64,000 nucleotides of DNA from Castellaniella sp049671645 (GTDB lineage: Bacteria; Pseudomonadota; Gammaproteobacteria; Burkholderiales; Burkholderiaceae_B), in assembly GCF_049671645.1 (NCBI RefSeq), contig NZ_JBATVG010000016.1:1-64000 (forward strand), read 5' to 3'. The translations under genes were made by a program, and so were the position numbers. Shown piece by piece: positions 15,685 to 25,754 of this stretch. Within the stretch, counting starts at the first letter, position 1. Every line of letters begins with the position of its first letter. The notes beneath the pieces were generated by a model. That model saw nothing but the letters and a program-made list of their open reading frames with translations. It made no database searches and was not told where the DNA came from.

Positions 15685-18189
15685 TCACCGACGGGCGGCC
15701 CGCAGCAAATCCGCATAAATCCCCAGATGGGCCTGAACGATGCCCTCCAGGCCGAAATCGCGTTCCGCCAGAGCACGGCCCGCCGCGCCCATGCGTTCCC
15801 GCAAGCCGGCATCAGCCGCCAGCCGGCGGACCGCGTCGGCCAAGGCCTGGGCGTCCCGGGCGGGGACCAGCAGGCCGCTGACGTCGGGCTCGACGACATC
15901 CCGACAGCCCGGCACATCGGTGGTGACGACCGGGCGACCGCAGGCTGCGGCCTCGATCAGGGATTTGGGCAGGCCTTCGCGGTAGGACGGCAAGGCCACG
16001 ATATGGGCCTGCGCGTACAGCTCGGCCACATCGGCGCATTCACCGACGCATTCGACGACGCCTTCCGCCTGCCAGGCTTGCAGTTCATCGGTCTGCACGG
16101 ACGCCGGGTTGTCCAGGTCCAGGCTGCCCGCCAGGCGCCAACGCACGCCATCGCTCCGGGCCGCCGACAGGCGGGCCGCCTCGACGAACTCCCGCACGCC
16201 TTTGTCGCGCAGCAGGCGGCAGGCCATGGCGACCGTCACCGGGCCGTCCGGCCAGGGGGCCGGCGCGAAACGGTCCAGGTCCACGCCCGAGCCCCTCAGC
16301 AACACGACCTGTCCGGGCCGCACCGCCCCCGCCCGCACCAGCACGTCCCGGTCCGACGGATTCTGGAAGATCACCCGGCTGTTGGAATGCCCGAGCGCCA
16401 GGCGGTACAGGATCAGGGCCAGGCGCTTGAGCACGCCGCGCGCGCCCGAGCCCTGGATGAAGACATAGCCCAAGCCCGAAATCGCCGCCACATAGGCCGG
16501 CACCCCCGCCAGGCGACTGGCGATGCCGCCATACAGCACGGATTTCAGCGTGACGGCATGCACGAGATCCGGCCGCACCCGGCGAAACAGACGCCAGATG
16601 GCCCAGAGGCTGCGGGCCTCGGTCCAGGGCCGCATGCTGGTGCGCGACAGGGGCAGGCAATGATGGATGAATCCCAGCGATTCCAGCCCGGCGACCGCCG
16701 GCCCGCACATGGATGCCACATGCACCTCGTAGCCGGCTTCTTGCGCCGCCACGGCCACCGGCAGGCGATGGGAGACCAGGAAGGCAGGATTGGTGATGAA
16801 GAACAGCACGCGGGGCCGGTTGCCGGGATGGCCCGCGACGGAGGATGCCGCTTCCGCATGAGCTGCGGTTGCCGCCCCGGCGCCGTCGGCATCGCGCAAA
16901 GAAGATGCGGACACTGAAGGCCCGGCGCCCGCCCGCCGTCCTGCCGGGGTCGGGAAATCCGCCGCCAGACGGCGCCAGACCGTTTCGTAGCGGTCCACCA
17001 TGGCCTGCAAGCTGTAGCGCCGCGCGACGGAATCCCGCGCCTGCTCGCGGCGCTGCCGCCACGACGGATCGCCGACCGCTGCAATGGCCTGATCGATGGC
17101 CCGCGCCAGCGCGACGGCATCCTGGCGCGGGGCCACCCAGCCGTATTCACCGACGATATCCGCCGCATCGCCCACATCCGTCACGACGCAGGCCACCCCG
17201 GCGGCCATCGCCTCGGAGACCACGTTGGGAAAGCCTTCGGCCTTGCTCGACAGCACATGAATGTCCAGGGCCGGCATCAGGGCCGGCACGTCGTCGCGGC
17301 GCCCCAGAAAGATCAGATGATCCAGCAGCCCGTAATGACGGGCTTGGGCCACGAGTTCGGCGTTGTCCCGCGACATGCCCAGGCCGATCAGGGCGCAGCG
17401 CAATCGGGGATGCTCCCGTACGCACAAGGCCAGGGCCGCCAGCAGATTGGCATGGTCCTTCAAAGGATTCCAGCGGGCGACGCACCCCAGCAGCACGGCA
17501 TCTTCCGGCACCTGCCATTCGGCGCGCCAGACATGCCGCGCGGCATCATCGGGATGCCAGACCGACAGATCATAGCCATTCGGAATCACCAGCACGCGAT
17601 CATCCCGATAGCCCCAGCCGCGGTGCACCTGGGCGGCGCGGCGGGCGCAGGCGATGATGACGCCCGGCGCCCAGCCCGAGACCCGGGCGCAGAGCCAGGC
17701 GGCAACGCGCGACGAGCGGCTGCTTTCGGCCAGACTGACCCCCGAATTGCGCACGCCCCATGCCACTGCCCGGATACCGGCCAGACGGGCCAGCACCCCG
17801 CCGATCAGATCGGCGTGATACATCCAGGTCTGGACCACGTCGGGACGGCGGCTGCGCAGCAGGCGGTACAAGCGCCACAGGCCTCGCGCCGACCCCCAGG
17901 CCCCCTGCATGTCCAGGGAGATCACCTCGACCCCGGCATCCCGCAACGATGCCCCCATGACGCCCTCGCCGCGCATGGACACCACTGTATGGCGCACGCG
18001 CGTGCCGGGCGCCGTCGTCAGGCGCTGCAGCACGGTTTCCGCGCCGCCGTGCAGCAAGCCGGAAATGATGTGCAGGACCCGCAACGGCTCATCCGGCGCC
18101 ATCGGACGCTGATCCACCGCCATCGAGTCAGCCGCCGGCGGCTCGCACGCCTGGCGGGTCTTCATTGCATTCTGTTCCATGTTCCCCAT
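15685..18189 (-). CDS. Two-module GT4 glycosyltransferase (fusion of two complete enzymes)
   Basis: An 834-residue protein made of two full GT-B glycosyltransferases. Module 1 (about 35-410) begins LRVLHIISGLLHGGAETVLQ and has the donor-site motif SSKAEGFPNVVSEAMAAG. Module 2 (about 456-830) begins RPRVLFFITNPAFLVSHRL and has LPSYREGLPKSLIEAAACG; its VHAVTLKSVLYGGIASRLAG and ISGLGY stretches recall PglA/WbpX-type transferases. The roughly 45-residue Ala/Ser/Gly-rich linker between them looks disordered. Each module should transfer a sugar from a nucleotide donor to a lipid-linked oligosaccharide at the inner membrane. It is the last gene of the polysaccharide cluster. No internal stop or frameshift separates the modules. 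Confidence 0.88.
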   Translation of the reverse strand: MGNMEQNAMKTRQACEPPAADSMAVDQRPMAPDEPLRVLHIISGLLHGGAETVLQRLTTAPGTRVRHTVVSMRGEGVMGASLRDAGVEVISLDMQGAWGSARGLWRLYRLLRSRRPDVVQTWMYHADLIGGVLARLAGIRAVAWGVRNSGVSLAESSRSSRVAAWLCARVSGWAPGVIIACARRAAQVHRGWGYRDDRVLVIPNGYDLSVWHPDDAARHVWRAEWQVPEDAVLLGCVARWNPLKDHANLLAALALCVREHPRLRCALIGLGMSRDNAELVAQARHYGLLDHLIFLGRRDDVPALMPALDIHVLSSKAEGFPNVVSEAMAAGVACVVTDVGDAADIVGEYGWVAPRQDAVALARAIDQAIAAVGDPSWRQRREQARDSVARRYSLQAMVDRYETVWRRLAADFPTPAGRRAGAGPSVSASSLRDADGAGAATAAHAEAASSVAGHPGNRPRVLFFITNPAFLVSHRLPVAVAAQEAGYEVHVASMCGPAVAGLESLGFIHHCLPLSRTSMRPWTEARSLWAIWRLFRRVRPDLVHAVTLKSVLYGGIASRLAGVPAYVAAISGLGYVFIQGSGARGVLKRLALILYRLALGHSNSRVIFQNPSDRDVLVRAGAVRPGQVVLLRGSGVDLDRFAPAPWPDGPVTVAMACRLLRDKGVREFVEAARLSAARSDGVRWRLAGSLDLDNPASVQTDELQAWQAEGVVECVGECADVAELYAQAHIVALPSYREGLPKSLIEAAACGRPVVTTDVPGCRDVVEPDVSGLLVPARDAQALADAVRRLAADAGLRERMGAAGRALAERDFGLEGIVQAHLGIYADLLRAARR

Positions 18190-18216
18190 GACCTATGGTC
18201 ATCCCAAGACGTCGAT

Positions 18217-19335
18217 TCAGTCCGGACGGTCCGCCACCGACCCATTGCCGGTCCAGGCCGCGTCCCAGGACTGCAGGATCGTCTCCAGGCCGTAGCGGCC
18301 GCGCACGGACGCGGACGCCTGCCGCCCCCGGGCTTCCCGATCGGCCGGCGAAGCCTGCATCAGTTGCCTCAGGGCCTGCGCCAGGGCCGCGTCGTCGCCC
18401 AAAGGCACCAGTGTGGCCACCTGCCCCGCCTGCGTCAATTCGGCCGGACCGGACGGGCAGTCCGTAGCCACGCACGGCAGGCCCAGGGCCATGGCTTCCA
18501 GCAAGGCGTTGGGAAAGCCTTCAACCCGGGAATTCAGCACGAAACCATGCCCCGTCGCCAAATCTTCCCAGGGGGTCTGACTGAATCCCGGCAGATGGAT
18601 CCGATCCTCCAGGCCCAGGGCCGCCGCGCGCTGCCGGCAGGCCGCTCGCTGAGCGCCGTCGCCCCAGATCCAAAGATCCCAGTCCGGGCAGACATCGGCC
18701 AGACCGGCGAAGACCTCGACCAGGCGGTCGAACTGCTTGACCGGATTGAACCGTCCCAGCGCCACCAGGCGCCGGCGGCCGGCCACCGGCTCCGCCGCGC
18801 GCGCCGCCGGCAGGCCGTCGGGCAAGGGGTTCGGAATGGCGAAGATCCGGCTCACGCCCGGCGCCACCTGTCGCAGATGCGGAATGCTCTGCTCCGTCTG
18901 TACCACGACCCGATGCGCCCAGGGATACGTCAGTCGGCGCAACCACCGCAGAGCGGGTTCCAGGTTCACGCTGTGCGCCGGGTCGGTGCGTTCGCTGACC
19001 ACCACCGGCAGGCCCAGGCCCCGGGTGGCCAGCAAGGCGGTGATGTTCACATTCGTCAAAAAGGACAGCACGCGATCCGGCCGCAGTTCACGCGCCAGCC
19101 GTCGCAGGGCCAGGATCTTGGTTACCGGTCTCAGCCAGGCGGGCCCGCGCATCCGGTCCGCCAGCCACAACAGCTGTACGCCCGGCTCCAGGCGCTGCAG
19201 GCAGCGACCTCGCCCCGAGTAGCAGCACAGCAGCGTGACCTCGTCGCCGCGCCGCGCCCAGGCATTGGCCAGTGTCGCCGCGACCCGTTCCGCGCCGCCG
19301 CCGTGCATGGAGCTGACCAGAAACAGAATGCGCAT
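18217..19335 (-). CDS. GT4 glycosyltransferase (PglH/PglJ-like)
   Basis: A 372-residue GT-B enzyme starting MRILFLVSSMHGGGAERVA, with the donor-binding core RRLVALGRFNPVKQFDRL and the EX7E region SRVEGFPNALLEAMALG. It is clearly paralogous to the next gene (19336-20463): both share GGGAERVA, LRRxTY, PVKxFD and EGxxNxLLEAMAxGLPCVA. This suggests tandem duplication and successive addition of related sugars. It is cytoplasmic or peripheral to the inner membrane. It ends 27 bases before the double-module transferase. Donor and acceptor are unknown; UDP-GalNAc or GalNAcA is plausible from the neighbouring sugar enzymes. Confidence 0.87.
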   Translation of the reverse strand: MRILFLVSSMHGGGAERVAATLANAWARRGDEVTLLCCYSGRGRCLQRLEPGVQLLWLADRMRGPAWLRPVTKILALRRLARELRPDRVLSFLTNVNITALLATRGLGLPVVVSERTDPAHSVNLEPALRWLRRLTYPWAHRVVVQTEQSIPHLRQVAPGVSRIFAIPNPLPDGLPAARAAEPVAGRRRLVALGRFNPVKQFDRLVEVFAGLADVCPDWDLWIWGDGAQRAACRQRAAALGLEDRIHLPGFSQTPWEDLATGHGFVLNSRVEGFPNALLEAMALGLPCVATDCPSGPAELTQAGQVATLVPLGDDAALAQALRQLMQASPADREARGRQASASVRGRYGLETILQSWDAAWTGNGSVADRPD

Positions 19336-20463
19336 TCAGCGGCCCTCCCGCCCCTGGAAAACCTGTTCCCACAAGGCCATGATCCGCGCCGTGCTGAAAC
19401 GGTCGCGCACGTCCGTCGCCCGGCCCGCGTATTGCGCCCGCAGGTCCGCATCCTTCATCAGGGCGCAGAGCTGGGCGGCCAATGCTTGCGGATCCTGCAC
19501 CGGCCGCACCAGCACCCCGTCGATGCCGTCGCGGATGATCTCGCGCGGGCCGTTTTCGCAATCGAAAGCCACACAGGGCAGGCCGCTGGCCATGGCCTCC
19601 AGCAGGGTATTGGACAAGCCTTCGGCCTGGGAACTGAGCACGTACAGGTCCGAGGCCTGGTACCAGGCCGCCATATTGCCGACCCGGCCAGGCAGGCTGA
19701 CCCGATCCCGCAGTCCCAGCTCGTCGCGCAAGGCTTCCAGGGCGGCGCGTTCCGATCCTTCGCCCAGGATGGTCAGGTCCCAATCGTCGCACATCAGAGT
19801 CAGGTCCGCGAAGGCCCGCAACAGGCAATCGAAACCCTTGACCGGATGCAGGCGGCCCACAGCCAGCAAGCGGCGCCGGACGGGCGCGCTTGGCGGATCC
19901 AGCCGGGGCTCCTCGTCGGCCAGGGGCCAGTGCACGGCATTGGGGATCACCTGGGCGTGCACGCCGGGGATCTGTTCGTCCAGCCACTGGGCCGTGCCCC
20001 GCGTCAGGGCGACGACGGCGTCGGCGCGCGCATAGGTCCAGCGCCGCAGGCGCTGCCAGGTATCCGGCAAGGGCAAGGTCGGCGGATGCGTGTGTTCCGT
20101 TGCGATCACCCGGCTGCCCGCGCCCCGGGCGGCCAGCACCCCCAGCACGGAGCCGCGCGTCATCATGCCCAGGACGACAGCGGGCCGCTGCCGGCGCACC
20201 AATCGCCGCAAAGCCCAGAACCGCCGGGCATTGCCCCAGAGCGCGCCCAGCGGCCCGGCGCTGTCGGCGGCCAGACCCAGCGCGTGGCGCTCGACCTCCG
20301 GCGGGATCGGATAGGCATCCTGATCCGCTGCCGTCTGGGTGACGAGGCTGACCCGATAGCCGCGCGACTGCCAGTAGGCGGCCATGTCGACGGCCACCCG
20401 CTCCGCGCCGCCGCCGCGCAGGGAATGGATCACGATCATCAGATCAATACGGGGTCGTGTCAT
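19336..20463 (-). CDS. GT4 glycosyltransferase (PglH/PglJ-like paralogue)
   Basis: A 375-residue GT-B enzyme. I placed the start at the ATG at 20463, which overlaps the flippase stop as ATGA and gives the family N-terminus IDLMIVIHSLRGGGAERVAV; the frame open upstream lies inside the flippase gene and is not family-like. The donor-site region reads SSQAEGLSNTLLEAMASG, and the nucleotide-binding core LLAVGRLHPVKGFDCLL. It is the closest relative in this window of the gene at 18217, which starts one base after this stop. It likely acts in assembly of the same lipid-linked glycan. Confidence 0.87.
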   Translation of the reverse strand: MTRPRIDLMIVIHSLRGGGAERVAVDMAAYWQSRGYRVSLVTQTAADQDAYPIPPEVERHALGLAADSAGPLGALWGNARRFWALRRLVRRQRPAVVLGMMTRGSVLGVLAARGAGSRVIATEHTHPPTLPLPDTWQRLRRWTYARADAVVALTRGTAQWLDEQIPGVHAQVIPNAVHWPLADEEPRLDPPSAPVRRRLLAVGRLHPVKGFDCLLRAFADLTLMCDDWDLTILGEGSERAALEALRDELGLRDRVSLPGRVGNMAAWYQASDLYVLSSQAEGLSNTLLEAMASGLPCVAFDCENGPREIIRDGIDGVLVRPVQDPQALAAQLCALMKDADLRAQYAGRATDVRDRFSTARIMALWEQVFQGREGR

Positions 20464-21820
20464 CCGTTCACTTCCTTGCCGGACTGCGCGTCCGGCCGCA
20501 CACGCAAGGCCAGGATCAGGTAGGCCGCATACGACAGGGCATACATCAGGCTGGTCGCCAGCATGATGCCCGCCACCCCCATGCGGGGGGCCAGCACGGC
20601 ATTCATGCCCGCCTTGATCAGAAAATTCAGCACGGCGATCGCCGCCATCCAACCGTAGCGGTTCTGGCTGGCCAGCAACTGCACCAGGATCAGCACGCCG
20701 AAAAAGAAGGGCAACTGCAACAGCCCCCAGCGCAGCACCTGGGCCACGGCCGCCGTGTCCTGCGCGGTGAAGGCGCCGCGTTCGAACAACAGCGACACGA
20801 TCCAGGGCGCCAGCCACCAGCCCAGCAGCACCGCCACGGCGCCGATGCCCAGCATGGCGCCCGACCATTTCAAAGCCATGGCCCGCGCATGGGCCGCGTC
20901 CCCTCGCGCCTGGATGTCGGCCAGCACCGGCAGCGCCGCCCGGCCGACCGACGCGGCCCCCAGGCCGATCATCAGGGACAGCAGGCGGGCGGCGTAGCCC
21001 AGCGTGGCATTGGCGTTCTGCCCCAGTTGCGCGGCCGTGTACTGATCGATCGGGCCGACGAAGCTCATGGCCAACTGGCCCACCAGCATGATGCCGGCCG
21101 CCGCCGCCAGGGTGGACCACTGCGGCGACCGGCGGCTCAAGCGCACCCGGGCGGGCACGCCATCGGCCCGACGCGCCAGCCGGTCCTGCCAGAACGCCTG
21201 CAGGGCATAGCCCAGCAGCGTCCCCCACAACAAGGGCATCACACCGGCATCGACCGGAGCGGCCAGCACCCAGATCAGGATCATCAGGGCAGGCACACTG
21301 TCGAGCAGTGTGTTGATGTGCCGCTCGTGGGCCCGCAGGCGGGCCGCGCTCAGACCTGCCCAGACCGTGAACAGCGCCGCCGGCGCGAATCCCAGGATCA
21401 GCAGGCTGCTCATGCCCCGCACCTCGGGCGACAGGCCCTGGCCGGCCACCCGAAGCACCAGGGGCCAGGCAAATACCAGCAATACGGCGATGAGCAGCCC
21501 CAATCCCAGCGCCCAGGCCAGCAATTCACCCAGGAAGCGGCCGTGCGGGTCGGCATCGCCCCGGCGGCTGCGCACCAGCGCAGGAATCAGCACGACCGAG
21601 CAGGCGCCCACCAGAGTGACGGGCAGCCAATTGGCCAGGGTCAGGGTGAACTGGTAGGCATCCACCACGTCGCTGATGCCGTAGCGATAGGCCACGGCCA
21701 TTTCCTTGAACGCCCCGACAGCCTTGCCCATCAGCAGGAAAAAGGCCACCCGGGCGGCCCCCAGGGCGATGCGCCGATGGTCGGCGTGCAGGGCCGCGAG
21801 CCGGCGCGTCAGGAAAGCAA

Positions 21821-21824
<4 letters not shown>
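20460..21824 (-). CDS. MurJ/MVF-family lipid-linked oligosaccharide flippase
   Basis: A 454-residue membrane protein with about 12-14 hydrophobic segments. The N-terminal region FLLMGKAVGAFKEMAVAYRYG and the Pro/Arg-rich loop VVLIPALVRSRRG match the MurJ (MVF) branch of the MOP superfamily rather than classical Wzx. Within a glycan cluster it would flip the undecaprenyl-linked unit to the periplasm. It may be a cluster-dedicated paralogue, since an essential murJ usually lies elsewhere. It overlaps both neighbours by four bases, so the cluster is translationally coupled here. Confidence 0.82.
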
Positions 21825-22846
<1,022 letters not shown>

Positions 22847-22861
22847 GACTTCACACCTTAC

Positions 22862-24136
22862 TTATAGACGCAGATCGGATTCACCGGCGTCGAGCACGTA
22901 TTTCAAGTCATACAGGACGTGCTCCGGTTTGCCCAGCGCCCGCAAGGCGGCCGCGCCCATGGCGGCGAACTGCTCGTGGGCCACGGCCAGGATGATGCCG
23001 TCATAGGCGGCCGGCGTGGGCTTGGACACCGGCGTGATGCCGTATTCGTGCTGCGCCTCGGCCGGATCCACCCACGGGTCGTAGACATCCACGTCGATGT
23101 TGTATTCGCCCAGTTCGCGCACGATGTCGACAATACGGGTATTGCGCAGGTCCGGGCAGTTTTCCTTGAAGGTCAGCCCCATGACGAGCACGTGCGAACC
23201 CTGCACCTGGATGCGGCGCTTGGTCATGGCCTTGATCAGTTGCGACACGACATAACCGCCCATGGAATCATTCAGGCGTCGACCCGCCAGGATGATCTCG
23301 GGGTGATAGCCGATGGACTGGGCCTTGTGCGTCAGATAGTACGGGTCCACGCCGATGCAGTGGCCGCCCACCAGCCCCGGACGGAACGGCAGGAAATTCC
23401 ACTTGGTGCCAGCCGCCTGCAGGACGTCCAGCGTATCGATGCCCAGGCGATTGAAGATCAGGGCCAGCTCGTTGATCAGGGCGATATTCACGTCGCGCTG
23501 GGTGTTCTCGATCACCTTGGCGGCTTCCGCGACCTTGATGGACGAGGCCTTGTGGGTGCCGGCCGTGATGATCTGGCGGTACAGGGTATCGACGAGCTCG
23601 GCGACTTCCGGCGTCGAGCCCGACGTCACCTTGCGGATCGTGGACACGCGATGCTGTTTGTCGCCCGGATTGATGCGTTCGGGGCTGTAGCCGGCATAGA
23701 AATCGACGTTGAACTTCAAGCCGGACGTCTGTTCCAGCACCGGCACGCAGACTTCCTCCGTCGCTCCCGGGTAGACCGTCGATTCATAAATGACGATGTC
23801 GCCGCGCTTCAGGATGCGGCCGATGGTTTCGCTGGCGCGTTCCAGCGGGGTCAGGTCGGGCTGCTTGTACTGGTCGATCGGGGTGGGCACCGTGACGATG
23901 AACACATTGGCGGCCGCCAGTTCGGCCGGATCGCTGGCATAGTGCAGATGCCCGGCTTCGGCCAGTTCGGGCCCCGAGACTTCCAGTGTGTGATCGCGGC
24001 CGGCCCGCAATTCCTCGATGCGCCGGGCATTGATGTCGAACCCCAGCACATCGCGCTTTTTGCCGAATTCGACCGCCAGCGGCAAGCCTACATAGCCCAG
24101 GCCAACGACAGCCAGACGGACATCCTGAACGTTCAT
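22862..24136 (-). CDS. tviB: UDP-N-acetylhexosamine C6 dehydrogenase (TviB/WbpO type)
   Basis: A 424-residue UDP-sugar dehydrogenase that oxidises UDP-GlcNAc or UDP-GalNAc at C6 to the uronic acid with two NAD+. It shows the Rossmann motif VVGLGYVGLPLAVEFG, the NAD-site stretch VPTPID, and the catalytic Cys in GLVGGHCIGVDPYYL. The C-terminal domain has MGLTFKENCPDLRNT. Features such as YSPERINPGDKQH place it with TviB/WbpO rather than UDP-glucose dehydrogenase. It is the second gene of the polysaccharide cluster, 42 bases after the initiating transferase. Confidence 0.92.
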   Translation of the reverse strand: MNVQDVRLAVVGLGYVGLPLAVEFGKKRDVLGFDINARRIEELRAGRDHTLEVSGPELAEAGHLHYASDPAELAAANVFIVTVPTPIDQYKQPDLTPLERASETIGRILKRGDIVIYESTVYPGATEEVCVPVLEQTSGLKFNVDFYAGYSPERINPGDKQHRVSTIRKVTSGSTPEVAELVDTLYRQIITAGTHKASSIKVAEAAKVIENTQRDVNIALINELALIFNRLGIDTLDVLQAAGTKWNFLPFRPGLVGGHCIGVDPYYLTHKAQSIGYHPEIILAGRRLNDSMGGYVVSQLIKAMTKRRIQVQGSHVLVMGLTFKENCPDLRNTRIVDIVRELGEYNIDVDVYDPWVDPAEAQHEYGITPVSKPTPAAYDGIILAVAHEQFAAMGAAALRALGKPEHVLYDLKYVLDAGESDLRL

Positions 24137-24178
24137 AAGGTTCTCCCCGGCTCCATGGCCGTATTGATCGAAGGAATT

Positions 24179-25321
24179 TTAATCACGCCGCTCGCGCCGT
24201 CCCAGGGACGGCAGCAGCAGCCAACGTGGGCGGCGCCAGGTCACCAGGCGGACGTACAGCCAGATATACACTGCGGCGAACACCCCCATGCTGAGGCACA
24301 GGATCCAGGCGCTGTCCCACCACAGGGTGGCGGGCACCAGGCCGATCAGGGCCAGCACCCAGAGATACGGCGACGTCATGGCATTGCACAGCGCGGGCAG
24401 CGCATGGCGGCGGTCGCGGCTGAAGGTGATGCGAACCAGTCGCCGGAACACCAACTGATGCAGGTGCAAGGCATCGGGCTGATCCACCGGCACGCCACGC
24501 TTGAATTTACGCCGCCAGATGGAAAACAGGGTCTCGAAGACGGGATAGAACAGCACCGCCAGCGCATAGAAGGGCGACACCCCGGGATTGCGCACCACCA
24601 GCTGCACGGCCAGCTCGGCCAGCATGAAACCCAGGAAATACGCCCCCCCGTCGCCCAGGAAGACCCGGCCGAACGGAAAATTCCAGACCAGGAAACCCAG
24701 CGTGGCCGCCGCCAGCGCCGTCGCGATCAGAAAGATGGGAATATCCTGCACCTGCAGAGCCACCAGGGCCAGCGACACGGCCATCAGCGTGGCGATCATG
24801 CCGGCCAGCCCGTTCATGCCGTCCACGATGTTCAGCGCGTGCGTGCAGCCGCCCACGGCCACCATGGTGAAGATCAGGGAAATGACGGGCCAACTGGACA
24901 GAAGAGTGTCGGCCCAGGACAGACCGACGCGCGACACGCCCCCCAGCAGCCACCAGGCGATGCCGGCGGAGATGAAGGCCGCCAGCAGGCGTTTGCCGGA
25001 CCCGATTTCCTTGGTGATGTCTTCCAGAAGCCCCGCCACGAAGACCGGCAAGGCCGCCACGAACAGGGCCGGCCACAGCCAGGTCACCGTCATGTTGCGC
25101 GGCCCCAGCATCAACAAGCCGGCCAGGCTGCCCGCCACGACGGCCAACCCGCCGACCCGGGGGGCGGCGCGCTTGTGCATGGCCTGGGGCTTGTGCAAGT
25201 CGGTATCCCCTGTATAGCGGCCGTGCCAGCGTTCGGATACGACGATCAACCCACCCACCATGAAAGCCACGATCCCGATCAGAGGCCAGCTGAGAGAAGC
25301 GGACAAACTGGAGGCGTTCAA
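24179..25321 (-). CDS. Undecaprenyl-phosphate sugar-1-phosphate transferase (WecA/WbpL-like)
   Basis: A 380-residue polytopic membrane enzyme of the MraY/WecA (GT_4 PNPT) family with about 10-11 membrane segments. Key motifs: HKRAAPRVGGLAV early, HALNIVDGMNGLAG (metal/uridine site), NFPFGRVFLGDGGAYFLG, and the cytoplasmic HLHQLVFRR, the counterpart of the HIHH loop. It starts glycan assembly by linking a HexNAc-1-phosphate to undecaprenyl phosphate. It is the first gene of the leftward polysaccharide cluster. I could not find a convincing promoter in the roughly 130 bases between it and the upstream terminator. Confidence 0.9.
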   Translation of the reverse strand: MNASSLSASLSWPLIGIVAFMVGGLIVVSERWHGRYTGDTDLHKPQAMHKRAAPRVGGLAVVAGSLAGLLMLGPRNMTVTWLWPALFVAALPVFVAGLLEDITKEIGSGKRLLAAFISAGIAWWLLGGVSRVGLSWADTLLSSWPVISLIFTMVAVGGCTHALNIVDGMNGLAGMIATLMAVSLALVALQVQDIPIFLIATALAAATLGFLVWNFPFGRVFLGDGGAYFLGFMLAELAVQLVVRNPGVSPFYALAVLFYPVFETLFSIWRRKFKRGVPVDQPDALHLHQLVFRRLVRITFSRDRRHALPALCNAMTSPYLWVLALIGLVPATLWWDSAWILCLSMGVFAAVYIWLYVRLVTWRRPRWLLLPSLGRRERRD

Positions 25322-25449
25322 GGCAATCCCGGATAGACAAAACGAGATTATCGGCGATATTTGTAACTTGTGCGGTTGTTACGAGGATACAGGTGCAACA
25401 AAAGCGTGGGGCGCCCGGGGGCGCGCGGATTCGCCGGGCCGCACAGGCG

Positions 25450-25482
25450 AAAAAAAAGCCCAAGATCCGAAGATCCTGGGCT
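25450..25482 (-). terminator. Strong intrinsic terminator with UUCG tetraloop
   Basis: On the minus strand AGCCCAGGATC, then TTCG, then GATCTTGGGCT forms an 11-bp stem with one G-U pair, followed by eight T (the last stem T included). It ends the candidate sRNA and would shield the polysaccharide operon from read-through from coq7. Confidence 0.9.
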
Positions 25483-25602
25483 AAATCCACCAAAGGAGGA
25501 GGGTGGAGGAGACAACCTGGGCATGTCGGGCTGCTAAGATCAGGGATCTGAGCCATCCGTGATTAGGGGTTTTCCCGCTGCAATCACGTTTCGACATCCG
25601 AT
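25450..25602 (-). ncRNA. Candidate ~150-nt small RNA with anti-Shine-Dalgarno loop
   Basis: The start is set from the -10 TATAAT at 25614-25609. The RNA would fold into four stem-loops: 25587-25559 (GTGATT/AATCAC), 25554-25529 (AGATC/GATCT core), 25507-25486 (UCCACC/GGUGGA) and the terminator at 25482-25457. The third loop is CUCCUCCUUU and a single-stranded CUCCUCC precedes its stem. CCUCCUUU is identical to the 16S rRNA 3' end that pairs with ribosome-binding sites, as in 'cuckoo'-type sRNAs (CcsR, alpha-r14). It could instead be an attenuated leader of the polysaccharide operon that starts 128 bases downstream. Confidence 0.6.
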
Positions 25603-25608
25603 AAGCAA

Positions 25609-25637
25609 ATTATATAAGCACTCTTTGTTGCGATGCA
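25609..25637 (-). promoter_or_regulatory. Promoter of the candidate sRNA
   Basis: The minus strand shows a perfect TATAAT at 25614-25609 and a poor -35 (TTGCAT, 18-base spacing). Predicted start is near 25602. The weak -35 suggests an activator or alternative sigma factor; an FNR-like sequence lies further upstream. Confidence 0.5.
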
Positions 25638-25683
25638 AGATTTATTTGATGTCAATAGATGACAGCCATAGGTCTGTAGCTTT

Positions 25684-25697
25684 TTGATCACAAACAA
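25684..25697. promoter_or_regulatory. FNR/Anr-like box upstream of the sRNA promoter
   Basis: The minus strand reads TTGTT-TGTG-ATCAA, 9 of 10 matches to TTGAT-N4-ATCAA. Its centre lies about 88 bases upstream of the predicted sRNA start, which is compatible only with a distal class I activator site. A CRP-type protein is an alternative. Confidence 0.3.
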
Positions 25698-25754
25698 GGG
25701 TAATCCTGATGCGATAGCGGCCCCGGAGGTCCCAGGGCAACGCGCACAAGCCGG

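Larger units (their letters stand above)
25322..25754. other. 433-base intergenic region with an sRNA-like transcription unit
   Basis: No coding frame is convincing here. On the minus strand it holds, in order, an FNR-like box (25684-25697), a consensus -10 (25614-25609), a string of stable hairpins and a textbook intrinsic terminator (25482-25450). After that come about 128 bases of leader before the WecA-like gene. The 25603-25754 part is much more AT-rich than the surrounding genes, as expected for a promoter. Confidence 0.6.

Noticed and set aside
17257..20523. Very long plus-strand open frame (over 1000 codons) opposite the glycosyltransferase genes
   Set aside because: It runs antisense to three well-recognised GT4 genes, its translation is His/Gln/Arg-rich without domain resemblance, and long antisense frames are expected in GC-rich DNA.
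22919..25336. Plus-strand open frame of about 800 codons opposite tviB and the WecA-like gene
   Set aside because: It is a composition artefact opposite conserved genes; it has no motif and low-complexity Gln/His/Gly content.
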